Assembly: GCA_029567025.1 (NCBI GenBank)
Contig: JAKQLT010000082.1
Location: 1-41,624, forward strand
Reading direction: 5' to 3'
DNA: 41,624 nt
Source: Candidatus Omnitrophota bacterium
GTDB lineage: Bacteria; Omnitrophota; Gorgyraeia; Zapsychrales; Zapsychraceae
Part shown: positions 1-7,509 of the stretch, one piece after another
Position numbering within the stretch: position 1 is the first letter of the stretch
Layout: every line of letters starts with the position of its first letter
Notes under the pieces: generated by a model
Databases searched by the model: none
Told to the model about the DNA's origin: nothing
What the model saw: only the letters and a program-made list of their open reading frames with translations
Position numbers and translations under genes: made by a program

Positions 1-501
1 GAGAACATTGTTGAGGAAAAAGCAATCGATTTGTTGGCCTTGTTTCAGCCCATGGCCGGGGACTTTCGTTTTATTACAACAGGAATGCATATTAACGCAA
101 AATTAGAGCGTATAGCGGACTTGACTGTTAATATTTGCCAGCGTGTTTTAGAAATCGCGGATAAACCACTTTTAAAACCGCTTATTGATACGCCCCAATT
201 GGCCGAACAAGCTAAAGGGATGGTTCGTAATGCGATTAATGCGTTTGTTCGTCGAGATGAACAGTTAGCCAAGGATGTTATTTTTTCAGATGAGAAGGCC
301 AATAATTTGCGGACAGCTATTATTAAGGAATTGATATATGATTATATGGTTAAAGATGGGACAACAGCGCCTCAAGCAGTTCCGCTTATTTTAGTCGCGC
401 GCGATTTGGAACGTATTTGCGATAATGCGGCTTCCATTGCGGAAGATGTCATTTATATGATTCAAGCCAAAGTTGTCAAACATCATCGAGAGTTATTGTA
501 A
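1..501 (+). CDS. phoU: PhoU-type phosphate signalling protein, 3' part
   Basis: The reading frame is already open at base 1, so the 5' part lies outside the window; 166 codons remain of a family that is usually about 220 residues. The visible part is all-helical. It holds the second PhoU repeat, with the family pattern of a FQPMAGDFR-like segment, LERIAD and, near the end, a matching RDLERICDNAASIAEDV segment. PhoU bridges the Pst phosphate transporter and the PhoR/PhoB kinase pair and represses phosphate uptake when phosphate is plentiful. The pst genes probably lie upstream, off the window. Family assignment is firm; the regulatory role is from the family only. Confidence 0.9.
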   Translation, partial: ENIVEEKAIDLLALFQPMAGDFRFITTGMHINAKLERIADLTVNICQRVLEIADKPLLKPLIDTPQLAEQAKGMVRNAINAFVRRDEQLAKDVIFSDEKANNLRTAIIKELIYDYMVKDGTTAPQAVPLILVARDLERICDNAASIAEDVIYMIQAKVVKHHRELL

Positions 502-509
502 AATATAAT

Positions 510-538
510 TTGACAAAGAAGCTTTCATAGTCCATACT
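510..538 (+). promoter_or_regulatory. sigma-70-like promoter of the cold-shock gene
   Basis: A perfect -35 box TTGACA (510-515) is followed after 17 bp by CATACT (533-538), which matches 4 of 6 positions of TATAAT. Transcription would begin near 545 and give a leader of about 110 nt before the cold-shock ATG at 657. The predicted leader contains the hairpin at 584-618. Prediction only. Confidence 0.55.
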
Positions 539-583
539 CTGTTTCGAATAAATAAGAAGGACGAAGGAAAAGAAAACTTTAAG

Positions 584-618
584 CCGTAAGGTGAAGTCAC
601 TTGCCTTGCGGTTTTTTT
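584..618 (+). terminator. intrinsic terminator-like hairpin between phoU and csp
   Basis: The arms CCGTAAGG (584-591) and CCTTGCGG (604-611) pair over 8 bp with one G-U. The loop contains a further AAG/CTT pairing, and seven T follow (612-618). It can end phoU transcripts, but it also lies inside the leader of the promoter at 510-538. It may therefore act as an attenuator of the cold-shock gene. Confidence 0.7.
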
Positions 619-656
619 ATAGTGTGACAAAAAATTAAGGAAAGGAGGATACAATT

Positions 657-857
657 ATGGCAAAAGGTAAAGTCAAATGGTTTAATGACCAAAAAGGTTT
701 TGGTTTTATTACACCTGAAAATGGCAAAGATGTTTTTGTTCATCATTCTGCGATTCAGGGTGAAGGATATAAATCATTAGCTGAAGGACAAGATGTCGAA
801 TTCGATATTGTTAAAGGTCCTAAGGGCGAACAAGCTCAAAATGTTGTAAAATTATAA
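657..857 (+). CDS. csp: CspA-family cold-shock protein
   Basis: A 66-residue single cold-shock domain, an OB-fold nucleic-acid chaperone that melts RNA secondary structure. It carries both family RNA-binding signatures: KGFGFI (RNP1, residues 13-18) and VFVHHSAI (RNP2, about residues 26-33). The start is fixed by a strong Shine-Dalgarno AAAGGAGG at 641-648, 8 nt before the ATG. The length is normal for the family. A promoter and a long hairpin-containing leader precede it, and its own terminator follows. The next gene is a DEAD-box helicase, a common cold-response pairing. Whether it is cold-induced cannot be read from the sequence. Confidence 0.95.
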   Translation: MAKGKVKWFNDQKGFGFITPENGKDVFVHHSAIQGEGYKSLAEGQDVEFDIVKGPKGEQAQNVVKL

Positions 858-861
858 AAGT

Positions 862-899
862 AAAGGGCTTAAGCGTATGCTTTTAGCCCTTTCTTTTTC
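862..899 (+). terminator. intrinsic terminator after csp
   Basis: AAAGGGCT pairs with AGCCCTTT. The stem is extended by AAGC/GCTT around a GTAT loop (875-878) with one bulged T. A T-rich tract follows. It should separate the csp transcript from the helicase gene. Confidence 0.85.
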
Positions 900-989
900 T
901 TCTTTTTAGGCCAAATGAAACAATTCTCCTCGTTAGGAATTTTTCATTCGTTAAAATAAGTCTTTTAGAAAGATTCAATATATATAATA

Positions 990-2432
990 ATGACACAGTC
1001 TATTTTAAAAGAAAATTTTTCTTCCTTGTCTCATTCGACTCCGCAGGGTTTTTATGGCCTTGGAATTGCGCCGAAGATATTAAATATTTTGGAAAGAATT
1101 AATTTTAAAGTTCCAACACCGATCCAATTAAAGGCGATTCCTCTTGCGCTTGAAGGTAAAGATCTTATTGGAATTGCTCAAACAGGAACAGGAAAGACTC
1201 ATTCTTTTGCTATTCCGATGATTCAGCGGTTGGAACAAATGAAGGGAAAAGGCTTAGTGGTTGCGCCAACACGAGAATTAGCCATTCAGATAGATGAGGC
1301 GTATAAATCATTGGCAGGTGCATTTGGGATGAAAACAGCTTGTTTAATTGGCGGCGCATCGATGCGAGATCAGATTCATGCATTACGTCGTATGCCACGA
1401 ATCATTGTTGCGACGCCGGGACGGCTTTTGGATCATGTCCAACAACGCACTGTAGTGCTTAATGATGTTTTTGTATTCGTTTTGGATGAAGCTGACAGAA
1501 TGCTTGATATGGGGTTTGAGCCGCAGATAAAAGAAATTTTGAATTTAATTCCTCGCGACAGACAAACATTGCTTTTTTCCGCTACTATTCCCAAAGAGAT
1601 TATGGATATTGCGGCGCGGCATATGAAAACGCCTATTTCTGTTGAGATCGCACCGTCGGGAACCGCGGCTCAACATGTCACCCATGAAGTTTTTATTATT
1701 CCTAAAGAGGCTAAGATAAAACTTTTGGGAAAATTATTAGAACAATATCATGGGCCTATTTTATTGTTTTCTCGCACCAAACATAATACCAAAAGGCTTG
1801 TTCGGGATATTCGTGCGATGGGTATTCGTTCGGCTGAAATGCATTCGGATCGATCATTAAGTCAAAGACGAGAAGCCTTAGATGGTTTTAAATCCGGACG
1901 TTATCGTGTCCTTGTCGCGACTGATATTGCGGCTCGAGGGATTGATGTTTCGGGGATTGAAGTGGTGATTAATTATGATTTGCCGGATGAAGCTGAAAAT
2001 TATGTGCATCGTATTGGCCGCACAGGCCGTGCGGGTCATAAAGGTCATGCTATTTCTTTTGCCACTCCCGATCAACGTCGCGATATTCGTAATATTGAAC
2101 AATTGATTAAAGCGACACTGCCGGTTACTAAACACCCTGAATATTCAGTTGCTTCGTTTGATAAACCACAGCGTCATGAATTTTCTGCGCGTAGGCGGTC
2201 GTCAGGCGGTTCGAGGCGCCCTTTTTCAAGGCGTTATAGCGGTGGGAGTGCGCGGCATTTTTCAAAGCCGGAAAAATTTTCCGTATCGTACGGCTCTAAA
2301 GAATTTAATTCTCAAAAGAAATTTTTTAGCCGTCCCCAAAAAGCAGGGCAAGAAAAATCCGCGCCTAATTTCATTCCACGACAAAAACTTTACGGCCGAG
2401 AGAGACAAAGAAGTTTTAAGCTGAAATTTTAA
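990..2432 (+). CDS. DEAD-box ATP-dependent RNA helicase (RhlE/CsdA type)
   Basis: 480 residues with all the motifs of the family in order: a Q motif (PTPIQ), motif I AQTGTGKT, Ia PTRELA, TPGR, II DEAD, III SAT, and the second RecA lobe with VATDIAARGID and HRIGRTGRAG. The last 90 residues are a basic, Ser/Arg/Gly-rich tail, typical of RhlE-like enzymes, that would bind RNA loosely. The role is ATP-driven unwinding of RNA, for example in ribosome assembly or mRNA decay. No clear Shine-Dalgarno precedes the ATG at 990; an AT-rich box lies just upstream (979-988). The partner cold-shock gene upstream is consistent with a low-temperature role, which is inferred. Confidence 0.95.
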   Translation: MTQSILKENFSSLSHSTPQGFYGLGIAPKILNILERINFKVPTPIQLKAIPLALEGKDLIGIAQTGTGKTHSFAIPMIQRLEQMKGKGLVVAPTRELAIQIDEAYKSLAGAFGMKTACLIGGASMRDQIHALRRMPRIIVATPGRLLDHVQQRTVVLNDVFVFVLDEADRMLDMGFEPQIKEILNLIPRDRQTLLFSATIPKEIMDIAARHMKTPISVEIAPSGTAAQHVTHEVFIIPKEAKIKLLGKLLEQYHGPILLFSRTKHNTKRLVRDIRAMGIRSAEMHSDRSLSQRREALDGFKSGRYRVLVATDIAARGIDVSGIEVVINYDLPDEAENYVHRIGRTGRAGHKGHAISFATPDQRRDIRNIEQLIKATLPVTKHPEYSVASFDKPQRHEFSARRRSSGGSRRPFSRRYSGGSARHFSKPEKFSVSYGSKEFNSQKKFFSRPQKAGQEKSAPNFIPRQKLYGRERQRSFKLKF

Positions 2433-2459
2433 TTTCAAAAATTTCCTTAAAAAAGATTA

Positions 2460-2488
2460 TTGTTATAAAGATTAATTTGTTATACAAT
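2460..2488 (+). promoter_or_regulatory. possible promoter upstream of the DUF1846 gene
   Basis: TTGTTA (2460-2465), 17 bp, then TACAAT (2483-2488). Both boxes match sigma-70 consensus well, but the region is AT-rich and chance matches are likely. A transcript from here would meet the hairpin at 2612-2639 before reaching the ATG at 2714. Confidence 0.4.
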
Positions 2489-2611
2489 GACTTCATTGTT
2501 TTTCATGTAGTTTTTTTATTTTAAAAAAGAGCGTTGGTGTTCTCTTTTAAATTCCGAAAGCATAAAGCAATGATGTTTGATGAAGACAGTTATTTTTGTA
2601 TAAATATTTAA

Positions 2612-2639
2612 GGCAAACCTTTTTGGTTTGTCTTTTTTT
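2612..2639 (+). terminator. intrinsic terminator-like hairpin in DUF1846 leader
   Basis: GGCAAACC (2612-2619) pairs with GGTTTGTC (2625-2632) through 8 bp with one G-U wobble. The loop is five T and a run of seven T follows (2633-2639). It is about 75 bp before the next ATG. Confidence 0.75.
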
Positions 2640-2713
2640 ATCTTTGTTTAGCCACCTTCTGTTTTTTATCCAAGAATTCTAAAAGGCGTTTTATTTTAAA
2701 AAAGGAAAAGCCT

Positions 2714-4231
2714 ATGGTAAAACAAATCGGTTTTGATAATGAAAAATATCTTAAAGAGCAAACAGAAGCTATTCTCGAGCGTGTTAAAAAAATCGGCAAT
2801 AAATTATATTTGGAATTCGGAGGAAAGCTTTTGTTTGATTATCATGCCTCGCGCGTCTTGCCTGGATTTGATCCAAATGTCAAAATGCGTCTTTTACAGC
2901 AATTAAAAGATCAGGCAGATATTGTTTTATGTATTTATGCCGGAGATATTGAGAGACGTAAAGTTCGCGCAGATTTTGGTATTACTTATGATGCGGATGC
3001 TTTAAAGCTTATTGATGACTTAAAAGACAGAGGGATTAGTATTCGTGCGGTTGTGATTACACGTTTTAATGATCAGCCGGCGGCCAAAATTTTTAAGAAT
3101 AAGTTAGAACGCCAAGATATTACTGTTTATACGCATGCCTTTACACGAGGTTATCCGACGGATATTGATGTCATTGTCAGCGATGAAGGTTATGGAGCGA
3201 ATCCTTATATCGAAACAAAAAAAGATCTTGTGATTGTTACAGGACCTGGCCCGGGAAGTGGAAAATTAGCCACCTGTTTATCGCAACTTTATCATGATTA
3301 TCGTAAAGGCGTTAAATCGGGTTATGCTAAATTTGAAACATTTCCTATTTGGAATCTTCCTTTAAAACATCCTGTGAATGTTGCTTATGAGTCTGCTACG
3401 GCGGATATTCGCGATTACAATATGATTGATCCGTTTCATTTGGAAGCCTATCAACAAGTCGCGGTGAATTATAACCGTGATGTTGAGGTTTTCCCGGTGT
3501 TAAAACGTATTTTGGAGAAAATCACAGGAACAGATTCGATGTATTGTTCCCCGACGGATATGGGAGTGAATCGCGTGGGCTTTGGAATCGCCGATGATGA
3601 GGTGGTCCAAGAAGCTTCTCGCCAAGAAGCGATTCGGCGTTATTTTCGTTATGCGTGTGAGTATGTGATGGGATTAGTTGATAAAGAAACTGTTCAGCGG
3701 GCAGAATTAATCATGAAAGAATTAGGCGTACGGCAAGAAGATCGGGCTGTTGTTGGCCCGGCCTATCAGGCGGCGGCTGAAGCCAAAGAACGAGGCAAGG
3801 GGCATGAGAAAATTTTTTGCGGCGCGGCGATTGAATTAGAAGACGGAACCATTATTACAGGAAAAAATTCTGAGAATATGCACGCCGCATCGAGCTTAAT
3901 ATTAAACGCGACGAAACATTTGGCGGATATTCCTGATAAACTTCATTTATTGCCGCGCAATCTTGTTGAATCCGTCGCTAAATTAAAAAAGGAAATTATT
4001 AATAATAAACGCGCGAGTTTGGATTTGGATGAAACCTTGGTCGCTTTAACCATTAGCGCGATGACCAATTCCGCGGCGGAACTCGCTTTAGGAAAACTTA
4101 AAGAATTAAAAGGCTGTGAAGTCCATATGACGCATATTCCAACGCCTGGTGATGAGGCGGGATTAAAAAAGTTAGGGATTAATTTAACGACCGACCCGAA
4201 TTTTGCTTTTGGCGGTCTTTATGAAAATTAA
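2714..4231 (+). CDS. DUF1846 family protein
   Basis: A 505-residue, full-length soluble protein that I recognise as the DUF1846 family, widespread in bacteria and of no established function. Visible points: a charged N-terminal segment with the pattern FGGKLLFDYHASRVLPGF; a glycine-rich loop GPGPGSGK at residues 177-184 that looks like a P-loop but has Leu where Ser/Thr normally follows; and a C-terminal region with conserved Asn-rich patches (GKNSENMHAASS). It has a clear Shine-Dalgarno AAAGGAAA (2701-2708). carB follows after 18 bp, so the two are probably co-transcribed; this hints at nucleotide or amino-acid metabolism but does not prove it. Confidence 0.85.
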   Translation: MVKQIGFDNEKYLKEQTEAILERVKKIGNKLYLEFGGKLLFDYHASRVLPGFDPNVKMRLLQQLKDQADIVLCIYAGDIERRKVRADFGITYDADALKLIDDLKDRGISIRAVVITRFNDQPAAKIFKNKLERQDITVYTHAFTRGYPTDIDVIVSDEGYGANPYIETKKDLVIVTGPGPGSGKLATCLSQLYHDYRKGVKSGYAKFETFPIWNLPLKHPVNVAYESATADIRDYNMIDPFHLEAYQQVAVNYNRDVEVFPVLKRILEKITGTDSMYCSPTDMGVNRVGFGIADDEVVQEASRQEAIRRYFRYACEYVMGLVDKETVQRAELIMKELGVRQEDRAVVGPAYQAAAEAKERGKGHEKIFCGAAIELEDGTIITGKNSENMHAASSLILNATKHLADIPDKLHLLPRNLVESVAKLKKEIINNKRASLDLDETLVALTISAMTNSAAELALGKLKELKGCEVHMTHIPTPGDEAGLKKLGINLTTDPNFAFGGLYEN

Positions 4232-4249
4232 TGGAGAGAAAGGATTTTT

Positions 4250-7200
4250 ATGGCTGGACGGAAAGATATCAAGAAAATTCTTATTATTGGTTCAGGACCT
4301 ATTATTATCGGCCAGGCTTGTGAATTTGATTATTCTGGAACGCAAGCGTGTAAGGCCCTCAAAGAAGAAGGTTATGAGGTTGTATTGGTCAATTCGAATC
4401 CAGCGACGATTATGACGGACCCGACAACCGCCGATAAAACGTATATTGAGCCTTTAACCGTTGACAGTGTTGCCTCTATTATTGAAAAAGAGCGGCCGGA
4501 TGGAATTTTGCCGAATCTCGGCGGACAAACAGGCCTTAATCTATCTTCCGCTTTAGCTAAAGCCGGTGTTTTAGAAAAATATGGTGTTGAAATTATTGGC
4601 GTTAAACTTGATGCGATTGAGCGCGGAGAAGATAGGATTGCTTTTAAAGAAACAATGGCAAAAATCGGTGTTCCTGTTCCCCAATCCGCTCCGTCTCATT
4701 CTATAGAAGAAGCGGAAAAAATTGCTCAACAAATGGGCTATCCTGTTGTTTTGCGCCCAGCGTATACTTTAGGAGGAACCGGCGGTGGGATTGCCTATAA
4801 TGTTGATGAATTGCGAACTATTGTCCAACGGGGACTTAATGCGAGTTTAGTGCATCAGGTTTTAGTAGAGGAGTGTGTTTTGGGTTGGGAAGAATTAGAG
4901 TTGGAAGTGGTTCGTGATGAAAAAAATGAGAAAATCACTGTTTGTTTTATTGAGAATATTGACGCGATGGGTGTTCATACGGGCGATAGTTTTTGTGCCG
5001 CACCGATGTTAACCGTTCCGTTGGAATTACAAAAACGTCTTCAAGATATTTCTTACAAAATTGTTGATGCGATTGGCGTTGTCGGCGGAACCAATGTGCA
5101 ATTTGCGCATAATTTAAAAGATGATCGAATTGTTGTTATTGAAATTAATCCCAGAACCTCGCGTTCTTCCGCGCTGGCGAGTAAAGCCACGGGTTTTCCT
5201 ATCGCGCGTATTTCAACCAAATTGGCCGCCGGATTAACCATGGATGAAATTCCTTATTGGCGAAAAGGAACATTAGAAAAATATGAACCGTGGGGCGAAT
5301 ATGTAGTTATTAAATTCGCGCGCTGGGCGTTTGAAAAATTTCCTCAAGCCAAAGATGTTTTGGGCACACAGATGAAGGCTGTCGGCGAGGTCATGAGCAT
5401 TGCCAAAGATTTTAAAGAGGCATTTCAGAAATCTATTCGTTCGCTTGAAATTAAACGTTATGGATTAGGCGGGGCAAAAAATTTTAAAGAATTATCTTTA
5501 GAAGAATTAAAAGTAAAACTTGCGAATCCGTCGAGTGAACGGATTTTTTTAATGTATGAAGCGTTACGTAAAGGTATGGGAATAGAAGAGCTTTATCAAA
5601 TGACTTTTATCGGGCGTTGGTTTATTGGAGAAATGAAAGAACTGGTTGATTTTGAAGAAGAATTATTAAAGCTCAAATGGAATAACCTTCCGGATAAAAA
5701 ATTGGCTCAAGCAAAAGAATTAGGTTTTTCTGATAAATATTTAGGGAAACTTTTTAATGTGAGTGAAAAAGAAGTTCGTCAAAAACGAATAGCGATCGGT
5801 AAAACAGTCCGTTATGAGGCAGTGCCGGTCAGCGGTGTTCATAACGCGGCGTATTATTATTCGACGTATAAGGATATTAAAGATGAGGTTTCGGTTTCCG
5901 AAAAAAAGAAAATTATGATTATTGGGGGCGGGCCTAATCGTATCGGGCAAGGCATTGAATTTGATTATTGTTGTTGTCACGCGGCTTATGCGCTTCGTGA
6001 TGCCGGGTATGAATCGATTATGGTTAATTGCAATCCAGAAACAGTCTCGACGGATTATGACACTTCGAATAAACTTTATTTTGAGCCGGTGACCATTGAA
6101 GATGTTTTAAACATTTATGAAAAAGAAAAGCCAGAAGGCGTTATTGTGCAATTTGGTGGACAAACGCCTCTTAATTTAGCGCAAGAATTAAAAGATAATG
6201 GGGTTCATATTTTAGGCACATCGCCGGAAAGTATTCATTTTGCTGAAGATCGCGAACGTTTTCGAGAAAAAATGATGGCATTAAATATTCCGCAACCGGA
6301 AAGCGGCACGGCGCGATCTTTAGAAGAAGCGTTAAAAATTGCCCAAGAGATTGGATATCCTCTCATGGTTCGTCCGTCGTATGTTTTAGGCGGACGCGGT
6401 ATGGAAATTATTTATGATGAAAAAGCTTTAAAGAAATATGCCATTGAAGCGATACAAGTGAGTCCGGAGCATCCGATGTTGATTGACAGATTTTTGGATA
6501 ATGCGCTTGAAGCAGAAGTAGATGCTTTGTCCGACGGCAAAGATGTCTTTGTCGCTTCCGTTATGGAACACATTGAACTTGCTGGCGTTCATTCGGGCGA
6601 TTCGGCGTGTTCTATCCCGAGTCGCACGATCAAAGAAGAACATTTAAAAACGATGGAAAAATACGCGAAGGCCATTGCCAAAGAATTAAAAGTGATTGGT
6701 CTTATGAATATTCAATTCGCTATTTGCGACGATAAAGTTTATATTTTGGAAGCGAATCCGCGAGCCTCGCGCACCGTTCCGATTGTTTCTAAAGTCGCAG
6801 GGATTTCGCTCGCGCGCATTGCGACGCAATTGATGTTAGGGAAAAAATTATCGGATTTCTCCGAGTTAACAAAGATGCCGGCGATTCCTTATATGGGAGT
6901 TAAAGAATCGGTATTTCCTTTTAATATGTTTCCAGAGGTGGATCCTGTTTTAGGCCCGGAAATGAAATCAACCGGCGAAGTTATGGGATTAGCGGACACC
7001 TTTGGCTTGGCTTTTTATAAAGCGCAAGAGGGAGCGGGCTATAAACTTCCTTTAAAAGGAAATGTTCTTTTAACTGTGGCAGAGAAAGATAGAAAATATT
7101 TATTGCCTATTGCAAAAAAGATTCAGCAATTAGGTTTTACGATTTTCGCAACGGAGGGAACAAATAAATTTTTGAATGATCATAAAATAAATAATAATTT

Positions 7201-7462
7201 AATTAAGAAATTACATGAAGGCCGTCCCAATATTAATGATGCTATCAAAAATGGAGAATTGCATTTGATCGTTAATACACCTGCGGGGAAAGCCAGTAAA
7301 TATGATGACAGCTATATTCGTATGTCGGCAATTCAGCGAAAGATTCCTTATGTGACATCTATTGCTGCGGCAGAAGCCACCGTAGCTGGCATTGAAGAAA
7401 CGATAAAAAGTAAACCTGTATTAAAATCTTTGCAGGAGTACCATAAATTAATAAGAAAATAA
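4250..7462 (+). CDS. carB: carbamoyl-phosphate synthase large subunit
   Basis: 1070 residues, the usual length for CarB. It makes carbamoyl phosphate from ammonia (channelled from CarA), bicarbonate and two ATP, for pyrimidine and arginine synthesis. The two homologous halves are visible: the carboxyphosphate half begins with KKILIIGSGPIIIGQACEFD near residue 8, and the carbamoyl-phosphate half begins with a matching IMIIGGGPNRIGQGIEFDYC near residue 555. Each holds an ATP-grasp domain with an EINPRTSRSSALASKATG-type or EANPRASRTVP motif. The last 140 residues form the MGS-like allosteric domain. The Shine-Dalgarno is GAGAAAGGA. No carA lies in the window, so the glutaminase partner must be elsewhere. 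Confidence 0.97.
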   Translation: MAGRKDIKKILIIGSGPIIIGQACEFDYSGTQACKALKEEGYEVVLVNSNPATIMTDPTTADKTYIEPLTVDSVASIIEKERPDGILPNLGGQTGLNLSSALAKAGVLEKYGVEIIGVKLDAIERGEDRIAFKETMAKIGVPVPQSAPSHSIEEAEKIAQQMGYPVVLRPAYTLGGTGGGIAYNVDELRTIVQRGLNASLVHQVLVEECVLGWEELELEVVRDEKNEKITVCFIENIDAMGVHTGDSFCAAPMLTVPLELQKRLQDISYKIVDAIGVVGGTNVQFAHNLKDDRIVVIEINPRTSRSSALASKATGFPIARISTKLAAGLTMDEIPYWRKGTLEKYEPWGEYVVIKFARWAFEKFPQAKDVLGTQMKAVGEVMSIAKDFKEAFQKSIRSLEIKRYGLGGAKNFKELSLEELKVKLANPSSERIFLMYEALRKGMGIEELYQMTFIGRWFIGEMKELVDFEEELLKLKWNNLPDKKLAQAKELGFSDKYLGKLFNVSEKEVRQKRIAIGKTVRYEAVPVSGVHNAAYYYSTYKDIKDEVSVSEKKKIMIIGGGPNRIGQGIEFDYCCCHAAYALRDAGYESIMVNCNPETVSTDYDTSNKLYFEPVTIEDVLNIYEKEKPEGVIVQFGGQTPLNLAQELKDNGVHILGTSPESIHFAEDRERFREKMMALNIPQPESGTARSLEEALKIAQEIGYPLMVRPSYVLGGRGMEIIYDEKALKKYAIEAIQVSPEHPMLIDRFLDNALEAEVDALSDGKDVFVASVMEHIELAGVHSGDSACSIPSRTIKEEHLKTMEKYAKAIAKELKVIGLMNIQFAICDDKVYILEANPRASRTVPIVSKVAGISLARIATQLMLGKKLSDFSELTKMPAIPYMGVKESVFPFNMFPEVDPVLGPEMKSTGEVMGLADTFGLAFYKAQEGAGYKLPLKGNVLLTVAEKDRKYLLPIAKKIQQLGFTIFATEGTNKFLNDHKINNNLIKKLHEGRPNINDAIKNGELHLIVNTPAGKASKYDDSYIRMSAIQRKIPYVTSIAAAEATVAGIEETIKSKPVLKSLQEYHKLIRK

Positions 7463-7477
7463 AAATTTTTGCAGAGT

Positions 7478-7489
7478 ACCGTTAACGGT
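7478..7489. promoter_or_regulatory. 12-bp perfect palindrome between carB and purF-like gene
   Basis: ACCGTTAACGGT is a perfect self-complementary 12-mer in the 47-bp gap between carB and the PurF homologue. It could bind a dimeric regulator or be a chance occurrence. It has no T tract and is too short, with no loop, to be a terminator. Confidence 0.3.
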
Positions 7490-7509
7490 TAGAAAGAAAA
7501 GGGATAAAT

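Larger units (their letters stand above)
2433..2713 (+). other. 281-bp leader/intergenic region with promoter and hairpins
   Basis: No gene is seen here. It holds a weak A/T-flanked hairpin (AAAAGAG 2525-2531 with CTCTTTT 2542-2548), a predicted promoter at 2460-2488 and a convincing terminator-like hairpin at 2612-2639. The space between promoter and hairpin (about 145 nt) could encode a small RNA, or could be an attenuated leader of the gene at 2714. No coding frame with a ribosome binding site was found in it. Confidence 0.5.

Noticed and set aside
2149..2424. A 91-codon frame overlapping the helicase tail
   Set aside because: It is a second frame of the low-complexity basic tail, with no ribosome site and no recognisable protein pattern.
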